Below are positions 1-8,463 of a stretch of DNA of 64,000 nt, in pieces. Source of the stretch: Salinispora vitiensis. Lineage in GTDB: Bacteria > Actinomycetota > Actinomycetes > Mycobacteriales > Micromonosporaceae. A program made the position numbers and the translations under genes. The stretch covers positions 4,223,901 to 4,287,900 of the forward strand of contig NZ_KB900388.1 in assembly GCF_000378825.1 (NCBI RefSeq), read 5' to 3'. The notes under the pieces are model-generated. The model had not been told where the DNA came from. It worked only from the letters and a program-made list of their open reading frames with translations, and searched no databases. Positions within the stretch are counted from its first letter, which is position 1. Each line of letters begins with the position of its first letter.

Positions 1-570
1 CCCCGCCCGAGTGATGACGTGGTCGATGAGGCCGTACTCGCGGGCTTGCTCCGGGGTGAACCAGCGATCCCGGTCCCAGTCCCGCTGGATCTCCGCCAGC
101 GTCCGGCCGCTGTGCTGGGCGATCAGCCCCTGCATGGTCTTCTTCACGTGCAGGAGGTTCTCCGCCTGGATCCGAATGTCGGCAGCAGTGCCCCCCATCC
201 CGCCGGAAGGCTGGTGCATGAGGATCCACGAGTGGGGCAGCGCGTACCGTTTGCCGGCCGTCCCGGCGCAGAGGAGGAACTGCCCCATCGAGCCAGCCAT
301 GCCCAACGCCAGCGTCGCCACGTCGTTGCGGACAAACCGCATCGTGTCGTAGACGGCCATTCCCGCGCTCACCGAGCCGCCGGGCGAGTTGATGTAAAGC
401 TTGATGTCGCGGTCCGGGTCCTCGGCGGCCAGCAGCAGGATCTGGGCACAGACCCGGTTGGCCGACTGGTCGGTTACCTCGGTGCCGAGGAAGACGATGC
501 GTTCCTTCAACAGCCGCTCGAAGACCTGGTCGCCGAAGCCCTGCTGCCCATCGTCCAACATTTTGATCAT
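1..570 (-). CDS. clpP: ATP-dependent Clp protease proteolytic subunit, ClpP3-like (partial, runs off left edge)
   Basis: Serine protease subunit that assembles into tetradecameric barrels and degrades substrates unfolded by ClpX or ClpC in the cytoplasm. The 190 residues present hold the nucleophile Ser94 in GMAGSMG, the base His119 in LMHQP and the acidic stretch RDWDRDR near 163-169; about 20 C-terminal residues lie outside the window. The start at 570 follows GGAGG at 580-584 with good spacing. The gene lies 192 bp downstream of a PopR/ClgR-type regulator on the same strand. In Streptomyces the clpP3-clpP4 pair, not the housekeeping pair, depends on PopR, so a clpP3-type role is inferred. 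A second clpP would be expected just beyond position 1. Confidence 0.93.
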   Translation of the reverse strand, partial: MIKMLDDGQQGFGDQVFERLLKERIVFLGTEVTDQSANRVCAQILLLAAEDPDRDIKLYINSPGGSVSAGMAVYDTMRFVRNDVATLALGMAGSMGQFLLCAGTAGKRYALPHSWILMHQPSGGMGGTAADIRIQAENLLHVKKTMQGLIAQHSGRTLAEIQRDWDRDRWFTPEQAREYGLIDHVITRAG

Positions 571-657
571 TAGGTGTTACCTCCAGCGCGTCGGCGGGCG
601 GGGGACCGCCCGGGAGCCGGTCCGTCCAGCGTGCGCGTGCCGGGGTAGGAGGAGGTA

Positions 658-696
658 GCCGATCTGCCGTCAGCAGATCGGCTCAGAGCAGATCGG
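658..696 (-). promoter_or_regulatory. PopR-like palindrome upstream of clpP
   Basis: A perfect 10-bp inverted repeat (GCCGATCTGC / GCAGATCGGC, 5-nt centre) occupies 658-682. Inside it lies TCTGCC-N3-AGCAGA, one base from the TCTGCC-N3-GGCAGA box that I recall for PopR in Streptomyces lividans. A second AGCAGA half-site follows 15 bp away at 687-692, recalling the tandem layout. It sits about 90-125 bp upstream of the clpP start and downstream of the popR-like gene. It could instead be a terminator for that gene, but no T tract follows on the minus strand. Confidence 0.55.
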
Positions 697-762
697 TCGA
701 GGGTGGATCGGCCCAGGTGGATTGGCCGGGCGACCACCACGGCTCGGGACGGTCCGGTTCGG

Positions 763-1335
763 CTACCGTCGGGCCCGCTGCCGGCGTGCCCGGACGAGCC
801 GCCGGACCCGCCACGAGCGTCGTGCGGTGGGACGGTCGGCCGGCGCCGCAGCGATCAACCGGACTCGTGAACCGGCCCCTCCCGCCGGGCCGCCGGTTAA
901 CGCGGGCCCGATCGGCGCCAGCCCCGCGCCACCGGTCGGCAGCCCAGGTGAGCCCAGTCGAAGGTGCACTTGGCCGGCGCGGCAGGAGGTGGGGCCGCCC
1001 GAGCGTAGCCCGGCCCGGACCGACGGCTGCCGGGCCGGCTCGACGCGGGAACTCGGCGTGCGGCTGACCTCGCCGACGGCGAACCCCATCGGCTGGGGCC
1101 GCTCCAGGCGACGTAGCTCGTCGCGGGCCTCCCCGAGCAGGTCGGAGAGGCGGATCCCGAGCGCCCGGCAGACCGCCGCGAGCACCTCGGACGAGGCCTC
1201 CTTCCGCCCCCGCTCCACCTCGGAGAGGTACGGCATGGAGACCCCGGCGGCGGCAGCTACCTCCCGTAGCGTGCGGCCCTGCCGCATCCGGACCCGGCGC
1301 AACACCCCGCCGATGACTCGTCTGAGCAACGACAT
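763..1335 (-). CDS. PopR/ClgR-family helix-turn-helix transcriptional activator
   Basis: Cytoplasmic XRE-type DNA-binding protein of 190 aa. The HTH domain covers about residues 12-66 and contains GRTLREV, YLSEVERG and KEASSE, the pattern of the Clp gene regulators ClgR and PopR. The C-terminal 100 residues are Arg/Pro/Gly-rich and unlike the shorter, Ala-ended tails of known ClgR proteins, so the tail may be diverged or carry a frameshift. The ATG at 1335 is chosen because MSLLRR is the family's usual N-terminus, although the frame stays open to 1428. It probably activates the clpP gene on its 3' side. Confidence 0.8.
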   Translation of the reverse strand: MSLLRRVIGGVLRRVRMRQGRTLREVAAAAGVSMPYLSEVERGRKEASSEVLAAVCRALGIRLSDLLGEARDELRRLERPQPMGFAVGEVSRTPSSRVEPARQPSVRAGLRSGGPTSCRAGQVHLRLGSPGLPTGGAGLAPIGPALTGGPAGGAGSRVRLIAAAPADRPTARRSWRVRRLVRARRQRARR

Positions 1336-1495
1336 GCTCCGCCTCGCTCTCGTTGGCTGTGGTCCGCGGGGGACAGCTCCCATCATGCCGTCGGGGCTGT
1401 TGTGGCGTCGTCCCGACCGCCTCGCCATGCGCGTTAGCCCCGACCCGTTATGTTGTGGGCGTGCAGGTAACAGCGGAGTCTGGGCGGGGCGAACA

Positions 1496-2515
1496 GTGAT
1501 CCACTTCCCGGCGCAACGGCGCGATCCGCTGAGCGCGTTGAGTTTGCGGTTGGCCGCGGCCCTCGGGCTCGTCCTCGCCAGCGTCGCCGTGGTGTGGCTC
1601 GACCGGGACGGCTATCGGGACGCCAACCGTGACTCGGACGGGCTGAGCCTCCTCGACTGCTTCTACTACGTTGTGGTTTCCCTCTCCACCACCGGGTACG
1701 GCGACATCGCCCCGGTCTCGGAGTCGGCCCGCCTGATCAACGTCCTCTACATCACCCCGGCCCGGGTCATCTTTCTGATCATCTTGGTCGGCACCACCCT
1801 GGAAGTCCTGACCGAGCAGTACCGGACCGGCCGTCGCCTGTCCCGGTGGAGGAGAGCTGTGAAGGATCACGTCATCATCTGCGGCTACGGCACCAAGGGC
1901 CGCAGTGCGATCTCCGCCCTGCTCGAGAACGGTTTCGACAAGTCCAGGATCGTGGTGGTCGAACGCAGCGGCGCCGCCCTGCGGCAGGCGACCTCGGCCG
2001 GTCTGGTGGCGATCGAGGGGTCGGCGACCCGCTCGGCGACCCTCAACGAGGCGCACATCCGGACCGCCAAGGCGGTGATCATCGCTACCGACAGTGACGA
2101 CGCTTCGGTGCTGGTGGCGCTGACCGTCCGGCAGCTCACCGCGGGACAGGTGCGGATCATCGCCGCGGCCCGGGAGGCGGAGAACGCCCCACTGCTCAAA
2201 CAGAGCGGCGCCCACCACGTGATCGTCTCCTCGGCGACCGCCGGCCGGCTGCTTGGCCTCTCCACCTCCGCGCCGCCGCTGATCGATGTCGTGGAGGATC
2301 TGCTCACGCCCGGCCAGGGGATGGCGCTCGCGATGCGGTCGGCCGAACGGCACGAGGTCGGCCGCTCCCCCCGCGAGTTGGAGGCGCTGGTCATCGCGTT
2401 GGTGCGGCGGGGCAAGGTGGTCACCCTCGCCGATCGGGCCGGCGGGGTCATCGAAACCGGCGACATGCTCGTGCACGTCCGCGACGACCGTCGGACCTCC
2501 ACCCCGATGTCCTGA
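1496..2515 (+). CDS. Potassium channel with RCK (TrkA-N) domain
   Basis: Inner-membrane K+ channel subunit of 339 aa. A first membrane helix at about 16-35, a pore loop with the selectivity filter TTGYGD at 65-70 and a second helix at about 82-102 give the two-helix KcsA/MthK fold. A cytoplasmic RCK domain follows, with a Rossmann nucleotide motif (GYGTKG, 130-135) and then a TrkA-C-like end. GTG 1496 is preceded by GGCGGGG; an in-frame ATG at 1427 is the alternative. It is divergent from the popR-like gene across 160 bp. Ligand-gated K+ flux is inferred from the domain pair. Confidence 0.88.
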   Translation: MIHFPAQRRDPLSALSLRLAAALGLVLASVAVVWLDRDGYRDANRDSDGLSLLDCFYYVVVSLSTTGYGDIAPVSESARLINVLYITPARVIFLIILVGTTLEVLTEQYRTGRRLSRWRRAVKDHVIICGYGTKGRSAISALLENGFDKSRIVVVERSGAALRQATSAGLVAIEGSATRSATLNEAHIRTAKAVIIATDSDDASVLVALTVRQLTAGQVRIIAAAREAENAPLLKQSGAHHVIVSSATAGRLLGLSTSAPPLIDVVEDLLTPGQGMALAMRSAERHEVGRSPRELEALVIALVRRGKVVTLADRAGGVIETGDMLVHVRDDRRTSTPMS

Positions 2516-2535
2516 ACTCCGCCCCGGGGCGCCCC

Positions 2536-2607
2536 GTGCCGATGTCCGGGACGCCCGCACCGCTGCGCCCGGTGCCGATGTCCGGGACGCCCGCGCCGCA
2601 GCGCCAA
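2536..2607. repeat. 36-bp tandem repeat, two copies plus diverged flanks
   Basis: Copies at 2536-2571 and 2572-2607 share GTGCCGATGTCCGGGACGCC. A diverged copy overlaps the 3' end of the channel gene (CCGATGTCCTGA at 2504-2515) and another fragment, AATGTCCTGAG, follows at 2605. The array looks like repeated duplication of the channel gene's terminal codons. It fills most of the gap to korB and has no recognisable coding role. Confidence 0.75.
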
Positions 2608-2652
2608 TGTCCTGAGTCGGCTACCGGGCGGGCCCGGGGACCAGCCGGCGGC

Positions 2653-3687
2653 TCAGCTGATCGTCCAGGTATCGCCGCTGTGCAACAGGCCGGCGAACAG
2701 CTGCTCCCGGGGCTCGGTCACCGTCGCCCGGGCGGCATCGAGCTGCTCCTGCACCACGCTGTCGTACGAGGGCCGTCGCACCGAACGGAACACCCCGATC
2801 GGGGTGTTGCGCAGGTCCAGATCCGGCAGCCGGGACAGGGCGAACGCGTACGCCGGGTCGGTGATGGTGGCATCGTGGACGACGATCTCCTCCGCCGCGG
2901 TGGCCGCGGTCTCGCGGACCTCCAGGCCGAAACCGCCGGGCGGGTGTACGACGCAGAACTGCCCGTCCCGGCCGAACGTGATCGGCTGGTTGTGCTCCAG
3001 CCGGATCAGCGAGTCGTCCCGGGTGGCGGGCCCCTTGAGCTGTTCGAAGGCCCCGTCGTTGAAGATGTTGCAGTTCTGGTAGATCTCCACGAAGGCCGAG
3101 CCCTCGTGCTCGGCGGCGGCCCGGAGCACCGACTGCAGGTGTTTGCGGTCCGAGTCGATGGTGCGGGCCACGAAGGTGGCCTCCGCACCCAGTGCCAGCG
3201 AGAGCGGGTTGAACGGTGCGTCCGCCGAGCCGACCGGTGTCGACTTGGTGATCTTGCCGACCTCGGAGGTGGGGGAGTACTGCCCCTTGGTCAGGCCGTA
3301 GATCTGGTTATTGAACAGCAGGATCTTCAGGTTGACGTTACGCCGCAGCGCGTGGATCAGGTGGTTGCCGCCGATCGACAACGCGTCGCCGTCCCCGGTG
3401 ACCACCCAGATGGAGAGGTCGGGGCGGGTGGTGGAGAGGCCGGTGGCGATCGCTGGGGCGCGACCGTGGATCGAGTGCATCCCGTACGTGTTCATGTAGT
3501 ACGGGAAGCGTGACGAGCAGCCGATGCCGGAGACGAAGACGATCCGCTCCCGGGGGATGTTCAGCTCCGGCATGAAGCCCTGGACGGCGGCGAGGATCGC
3601 GTAGTCACCACAGCCGGGGCACCACCGCACCTCCTGGGTGGACTTGAAGTCCTTCGCGGTGAGCTTGAGGGCGACGGGCTCAGACAT
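2653..3687 (-). CDS. korB: 2-oxoacid:ferredoxin oxidoreductase, beta subunit
   Basis: Thiamine-diphosphate-binding subunit (344 aa) of the KorAB enzyme, which decarboxylates 2-oxoglutarate to succinyl-CoA and passes electrons to ferredoxin. CPGCGDY at 23-29 and GDGDALSIGGNH at 98-109 are the TPP/Mg and active-site motifs, and GIGCSSR at 55-61 holds a further conserved cysteine. The ATG at 3687 overlaps the end of korA by 8 bp, so the two are translationally coupled. Actinobacteria commonly use Kor as an oxygen-tolerant route in the TCA cycle. 2-oxoglutarate as substrate is inferred from the family. Confidence 0.93.
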   Translation of the reverse strand: MSEPVALKLTAKDFKSTQEVRWCPGCGDYAILAAVQGFMPELNIPRERIVFVSGIGCSSRFPYYMNTYGMHSIHGRAPAIATGLSTTRPDLSIWVVTGDGDALSIGGNHLIHALRRNVNLKILLFNNQIYGLTKGQYSPTSEVGKITKSTPVGSADAPFNPLSLALGAEATFVARTIDSDRKHLQSVLRAAAEHEGSAFVEIYQNCNIFNDGAFEQLKGPATRDDSLIRLEHNQPITFGRDGQFCVVHPPGGFGLEVRETAATAAEEIVVHDATITDPAYAFALSRLPDLDLRNTPIGVFRSVRRPSYDSVVQEQLDAARATVTEPREQLFAGLLHSGDTWTIS

Positions 3688-5527
3688 TCTTCAGGACCTC
3701 TTCCAGCGTCGTCTCCAGCTCGTTGGCGGTGAACGGCAGACCGTGTACCTGGTTGTAGCTGATCGCGTCGACCAGGTACCGGGCGCGGATCACGTGGGCG
3801 AGCTGACCGAGGTTCATCTCGGGGATGACCACCCGCTCGTAGGAGCGCAGTATCTCGCCGAGGTTGGCCGGCATCGGGGCGAGGTGCCGCAGGTGCGCCT
3901 GGGCGACGGAGAGCCCCCGCTGGCGGAGGCCTCGGCAGGCCGCGCCGATCGGCCCGTAGGTGGACCCCCAGCCGAGCACCAGCACCCGGGCGTCACCGTC
4001 CGGGTCCTCGACCTCAAGGTCGGGCACCGGGATGGACTCGATCCGGGCGGCACGGGTCCGCACCATGAAGTCGTGGTTGGCCGGGTCGTACGAGATGTCG
4101 CCGGTTTTGTCGGCCTTCTCCAGCCCGCCGATGCGGTGCTCCAGGCCGGGCGTGCCGGGGACGGCCCAGGGCCGGGCCAGGGTCTCCGGGTCCCGCAGGT
4201 ACGGCAGGAAGGTGGCACCGTCCTCGCCGTTGGGCCGGGTGGCGAAGTCGACCCGCAGGTCGGGCAGGGACTCGACGTCGGGGAGCAGCCACGGCTCGGA
4301 GCCGTTGGCCACGTAGTTGTCGGAGAGCAGGAGCACCGGCGTGCGGTAGGTCAGCGCGATCCGGGCCGCCTCCAGCGCCGCGTAGAAGCAGTCGGCCGGG
4401 GACTTCGGTGCGAGCACCGCCACCGGCGCCTCGCCGTGTCGACCGAAGAGGGCCATGTTCAGGTCGGCCTGCTCGGTCTTGGTCGGCATCCCGGTCGACG
4501 GCCCGGCCCGCTGCACGTCCACGATGACCAGCGGCAGCTCCAGCGCCACCGCGAGTGAGATGGTCTCGCTCTTGAGCGCGACACCGGGGCCGCTGGTGGT
4601 GGTGACGCCGAGTGCCCCACCGTACGAGGCGCCCAACGCCGCGCCGATGGCCGCGATCTCGTCCTCGGCCTGCATGGTGAGCACGCCGAAACGCTTGTGC
4701 TTGCTCAGTTCGTGCAGGATGTCCGACGCCGGGGTGATCGGGTAGGCGCCGAGGAAGACCAGCAGCTCGGAGCGGACCCCGGCGGCCACCAGGCCGAGCG
4801 ACAGGGCCGCGTTGCCGGTGATGTTCCGGTAGGTCCCGGGTGGCATCTTCGCCGGCTTGACCTCGTACCGGACCGCGAAGTCCTCGGTCGTCTCGCCGAA
4901 GTTCCAGCCGGCCTTGAACGCCGCGACGTTGGCCCCGACCAGCTCCGGCCGGGTCGCGAACTTGCGCTCCAGGAACCGCAGGGTCGACTCGTACGGCCGG
5001 GAGTACATCCAGCTCAGCAGGCCCAGCGCGAACATGTTCTTGGCCCGTTCGGCGTCCTTCTTGGATACCTCGTGGTCGGCGAGCGCCCCGACGGTCATCG
5101 AGGTCAACGCCACCGGGTGCACCGTGTAGCCGGCGAGTGAGTCGTCCTCGAGCGGGTTGGCCTGGTAGCCGACCTTGGCGAGGTTACGTCGGCTGAACTC
5201 GTCGGTGTTGACGATGATGTCGGCTCCGCGCGGTAGGTCCGCGAGGTTGGCCTTGAGCGCGGCCGGGTTCATCGCGACCAGGACGTTCGGCGAGTCGCCG
5301 GGGGTGAGGATGTCGTAGTCGGCGAAGTGCACCTGGAAGCTCGACACCCCGGGTAGCGTCCCGGCGGGTGCGCGGATCTCCGCCGGGAAGTTGGGCAGCG
5401 TGGAGATGTCGTTGCCGAGTTGGGCGGTTTCGGAGGTGAATCGGTCGCCGGTCAGCTGCATCCCGTCGCCGGAGTCCCCGGCGAAGCGGATGACCACGCG
5501 GTCCAGTTGGCGAATCTTCTTGCTCAT
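3680..5527 (-). CDS. korA: 2-oxoacid:ferredoxin oxidoreductase, fused gamma/alpha subunit
   Basis: Large subunit (615 aa) of the Kor complex. The N-terminal third is the gamma domain (FAGDSGDGMQLTGDRF near 16-31). The rest is the alpha pyrimidine-binding domain, with GAYPITPASDILHELS and MQAEDEIAAIGAALGASYGG. The start is placed at ATG 5527 (MSKKIRQLDRVVIRF), where homology begins, although the frame is open upstream to 5695. It is the first gene of korAB and overlaps korB by 8 bp. No ferredoxin gene is adjacent. Confidence 0.93.
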   Translation of the reverse strand: MSKKIRQLDRVVIRFAGDSGDGMQLTGDRFTSETAQLGNDISTLPNFPAEIRAPAGTLPGVSSFQVHFADYDILTPGDSPNVLVAMNPAALKANLADLPRGADIIVNTDEFSRRNLAKVGYQANPLEDDSLAGYTVHPVALTSMTVGALADHEVSKKDAERAKNMFALGLLSWMYSRPYESTLRFLERKFATRPELVGANVAAFKAGWNFGETTEDFAVRYEVKPAKMPPGTYRNITGNAALSLGLVAAGVRSELLVFLGAYPITPASDILHELSKHKRFGVLTMQAEDEIAAIGAALGASYGGALGVTTTSGPGVALKSETISLAVALELPLVIVDVQRAGPSTGMPTKTEQADLNMALFGRHGEAPVAVLAPKSPADCFYAALEAARIALTYRTPVLLLSDNYVANGSEPWLLPDVESLPDLRVDFATRPNGEDGATFLPYLRDPETLARPWAVPGTPGLEHRIGGLEKADKTGDISYDPANHDFMVRTRAARIESIPVPDLEVEDPDGDARVLVLGWGSTYGPIGAACRGLRQRGLSVAQAHLRHLAPMPANLGEILRSYERVVIPEMNLGQLAHVIRARYLVDAISYNQVHGLPFTANELETTLEEVLKNV

Positions 5528-6275
5528 GACCGCACCCCGCCTTGGTCGGCGCGGTCGCCCGGATCGCCGCACTCGCTCCTGACCTCGCCCTGCCCGGTCA
5601 CATGGCCTCCTCGGCGCGCCGCCGTGACCCACCTCGTGTGGTTGTCCGGCCTGCTGTCGTTTCTCACCTGAGAGCCTACGTCGGATCACCTCCACGCCAG
5701 CTCGAGAGGTCCGTCGACTGAGACTCGATTTGGCGAGTAGATGACCGTTTCATTGCTATTTTCAGCCGGCTGTCGTAATCCAGCTCACCCGATTGCCTCG
5801 TCGGTCCGGGCGGCGGTGGACTTCCGGTGCCCTTTGGCTGCTCCGGAGGCTGTTGGCCGAGCGGGGATGGCGCGCGGAAGGCACTTCTTGGCCGTCGGCG
5901 CCACCCGTAATGAGGTGCGGTTCCGCCGCAAAACTGGTGTTTTGGGGGAATCGGTTCGTTGAATGTGAGGTATCCGACGTTTTGTCGGGTGGCCCGGGTC
6001 ACATCCGGCGGGGAATCGGCGGTGGGGGCCGGTGGTTATACCTGGCGTAACCATGTGGGGCAGCCGCGAGCGCCCCGCCGAACCGCCAGATCCCCGGTGG
6101 TCGCCCGCCGGCGGAATGCCGCGGGGCCGGCGTTGGTTACATCCCCGGGCCGCCCGAGTAGCACCCCCGCCGGGCGGAACCCCCCTTGCGAAAACTCTTC
6201 TCGAACCACCTCGCCCGACGCCGCCGACGCACCCCCTGCGTCCGCGGCACCCCCGAGCGGAAGGCTTCGATCATC
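5528..6275. other. 748-bp divergent intergenic region, no gene recognised
   Basis: It separates korA (minus) from the secreted peptidase (plus). Open frames here on both strands have no recognisable product. The stretch around 5720-5770 is clearly more AT-rich than its surroundings, as expected of promoters. TGGTTA / TAACCA arms (6033-6038, 6048-6053) flank a 9-nt centre holding a TATACC box. No RNA gene is recognised. Confidence 0.5.
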
Positions 6276-6920
6276 ATGCGTACCGACATCCTTCGTAAGA
6301 CCGCCCTGACCGCTGCTGGCCTGATCGCCACCGGTGGCGCCATCGCCGCCCCCGCGACCGCCGCCTTCGCCGCCCCCACCGCGGCCCCCACCGCGCAAAG
6401 CGAGCGTGACGGCACCCGCGTACTCCCGGTCGACTACGAGGCCCAGCCGAACTTCTACTACTGCGGCCCCGCCGCCGCCCGTAACGCCCTGTCCGTGCAG
6501 GACAAGGACATCGACGTCTACGCGATGGCCGAGCGGATGGGCACCACCGAGTCCGGCACCGACTCCATCAACGACATCACCCCGGTACTGAACACCGAGA
6601 CCGGCCACGACGCGTACCGCAGCGTCGAGATCTCCACCCCCGATGCCGACGACAAGCAGACCGACACCCTGCGCGAGGACATCATCCGCACCGTCGACGA
6701 CGGCCGCGCCGTCGTGGCCAACATCGCCGGCACCGCCACCGACACCGACGGCGAGAGCCACTCCTTCGCCGGCGGCCACTACATCGCCGTCAACGGCTAC
6801 CGCGACGCCGGCGACCAGGTGAAGATCGCCGACTCGGCGAACCCGAACACCGCCGAGTACTGGATCACCACCGAAGCCCTCGCCGACTGGATCGCCACCC
6901 GCGGCTACTCCACCAGCTGA
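6276..6920 (+). CDS. Secreted C39-like cysteine peptidase
   Basis: Exported papain-fold protein of 214 aa. A Sec signal peptide spans about 1-33 (MRTDILRKTA start, Ala-rich core, AFA cleavage site). The mature domain has the nucleophile Cys63 in YYCGPAAARNAL, His168 in GGHYIAVNGY and Asp186 in IADSANP, the peptidase_C39_2 triad. ATG 6276 is chosen because the signal peptide starts there with GAAGG upstream; the frame is open to 6186. There is no ABC transporter nearby, so a free secreted protease or amidase is more likely than bacteriocin processing. Confidence 0.85.
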   Translation: MRTDILRKTALTAAGLIATGGAIAAPATAAFAAPTAAPTAQSERDGTRVLPVDYEAQPNFYYCGPAAARNALSVQDKDIDVYAMAERMGTTESGTDSINDITPVLNTETGHDAYRSVEISTPDADDKQTDTLREDIIRTVDDGRAVVANIAGTATDTDGESHSFAGGHYIAVNGYRDAGDQVKIADSANPNTAEYWITTEALADWIATRGYSTS

Positions 6921-6938
6921 CCAACCGACCAACCGACC

Positions 6939-6966
6939 AGGGCCGGCCCCACCAGGGGCCGGCCCT
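6939..6966 (+). terminator. Rho-independent-type terminator
   Basis: AGGGCCGGCCCC (6939-6950) and GGGGCCGGCCCT (6955-6966) form a perfect 12-bp GC stem with a 4-nt loop, followed by TTGTCG. It starts 18 bp after the peptidase stop codon. Confidence 0.85.
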
Positions 6967-7024
6967 TTGTCGTCGACTGTCGGCCGGATGCGGGCCGGGG
7001 GCCGGACCGGTAGTCTGAGCCACC

Positions 7025-7402
7025 GTGACCGGTTACCTGGGCTCCTACGCGACGCTCGGGCTCCTGCTCCTCGCCAGCCTGCTCTTCTTCGTGACGGCCT
7101 TCTCGGCCAACCGGGTGTTGCGCCCCGCCCGCCCTGCCGAGCCACCTGGCAAGCGCGCCACCTACGAGTGCGGGCTGGACCCGGTGGGCGGTGACTGGGC
7201 CCAGGCCCAGATCCGCTACTACGTGTACGCCTACCTGTACGTTTTGTTCGCGGTTGAGGCGGTGTTTCTCTTCCCCTGGGCCGTGATCTTCAACCGGCGC
7301 GGCTACGGGCTGGTCACCGTCGTGGAGATGGGGATCTTCGTGGCGGTGCTGGCGCTGGGCATCCTCTACGCGTGGCGGAAGAACATCCTGCGCTGGACCT
7401 GA
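7025..7402 (+). CDS. nuoA: NADH-quinone oxidoreductase subunit A, orphan copy
   Basis: Small membrane subunit of complex I (125 aa) with three helices at about 7-28, 67-87 and 93-113. It has the family motifs YECGLDPVGGDW in the first loop and RYYVYAYLYVLFAVEAVFLFPW in the second helix. No other nuo gene is beside it; folP2 converges from the right. It differs clearly from the second nuoA at 57.5 kb, being closer to the classic form with YECG. GTG 7025 lies 8 nt after TAGTCT, consistent with a leaderless transcript. Which complex it joins cannot be told here. Confidence 0.9.
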   Translation: MTGYLGSYATLGLLLLASLLFFVTAFSANRVLRPARPAEPPGKRATYECGLDPVGGDWAQAQIRYYVYAYLYVLFAVEAVFLFPWAVIFNRRGYGLVTVVEMGIFVAVLALGILYAWRKNILRWT

Positions 7403-7439
7403 CCGTCCGGCCACGCCGGGTCGGGGCCCACGGTGGGCG

Positions 7440-8309
7440 TTACGCCAGGCCGCGCCGGGTGGACGCGGGTGGGCGGTCGCCGCGGATGGTGGCCACCATG
7501 TCCAGGACCCGGCGGGTCGCCTGGACCTGGTGCGCCCGGAACACCCGGGCGCCCAGCCAGGCCGAGATCGCGGTGGCGGCGAGGGTGCCTTCCAACCGTT
7601 CGACGGCTGGTAGGTCCAGGGTCTCGCCGATGAAGTCCTTGTTCGACAGGGCGACCAGCAGCGGCCAGCCGGTCCCGGCGAGTTCGTCGAGGCGGCGGGT
7701 GAGCTCCAGGGAGTGGTAGGTGTTCTTACCGAAGTCGTGGGCCGGGTCGATCAGAATGCCGTCGGGCCGCACCCCCAGCGCCACCGCCCGCTCGGCGAGG
7801 CCGGTTACGGTCGCCACCACGTCCGCCAGCACGTCGTCGTAGCCGACCCGGTGCGGCCGGGTACGCGGGGTCAGCCCGCCCGCGTGTGAGCAGACCAGCC
7901 CGGCGCCGGTCTCCGCCGCCACCTGAGCCAGCGCTGGGTCGGTGCCGGACCACGTGTCGTTCAGCAGGTCCGCACCGGCCGCCACCGCCGCCACGGCCAC
8001 CTCGGCCCGCCAGGTGTCGATCGAGATGACCACGTCGGGGAAGGCGGCGCGGACCGCGGCGATGGTGGCCACGGTCCGGCGGATCTCCTCGGCCACGTCG
8101 ACCTCGGCGCCGGGGCCGGCCTTGACCCCGCCGATGTCGATGATGTCGGCACCCTCGGCGACGGCGCGCTCCACCGCGCGCAGCGCGCTCTCCTGCCCGA
8201 AGGTCGCCCCCCGGTCGAAGAACGAGTCCGGGGTGCGGTTGACGATCGCCATGACTCCGAGCTCACCCGGGCCGAAGGTGCGTCGGCCGAGCCGCAGTGC
8301 GTTCGCCAT
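7440..8309 (-). CDS. folP2: Dihydropteroate synthase-like protein, FolP2 type
   Basis: TIM-barrel protein of 289 aa related to dihydropteroate synthase. It has MAIVNRTPDSFFD at 20-32 in place of the classical ILNVTPDSFSDGG, then IIDIGG, SIDTWRAEVA, LIDPAHDFGKN and GARVFRAHQV. The NRTPDSF form and a downstream tag gene match M. tuberculosis Rv1207 (FolP2), reported to lack DHPS activity, so a role in folate synthesis should not be assumed. AGGAGG precedes ATG 8309. In mycobacteria gpgS follows; here it is absent and a DivIVA-domain gene diverges instead. Confidence 0.85.
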   Translation of the reverse strand: MANALRLGRRTFGPGELGVMAIVNRTPDSFFDRGATFGQESALRAVERAVAEGADIIDIGGVKAGPGAEVDVAEEIRRTVATIAAVRAAFPDVVISIDTWRAEVAVAAVAAGADLLNDTWSGTDPALAQVAAETGAGLVCSHAGGLTPRTRPHRVGYDDVLADVVATVTGLAERAVALGVRPDGILIDPAHDFGKNTYHSLELTRRLDELAGTGWPLLVALSNKDFIGETLDLPAVERLEGTLAATAISAWLGARVFRAHQVQATRRVLDMVATIRGDRPPASTRRGLA

Positions 8310-8463
8310 CCCGCCTCCTGAGGGTGTCGCCGGACCTCCCGACCGTCCCGACGCTAGTCGGTGAGCACCGAGTCGGCCGGACCGGGCGGTCGATTCGCCT
8401 GCTCACCGGGGAACCGGGGTGGTGGGGTCGCCCCGGCCCGGTTGACATGCCACGATCTGGTGC

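Noticed and set aside
144..1067. Long open frames opposite and across clpP and the popR-like gene
   Set aside because: They are shadow frames produced by high GC; Arg/Pro/Ala-rich readings without family motifs, while the other strand has clear ClpP and HTH proteins.
8441..8463. TTGACA at 8443 as promoter of the DivIVA-domain gene
   Set aside because: Only 15 nt separate it from the start codon, leaving no room for a -10 box and transcript start.
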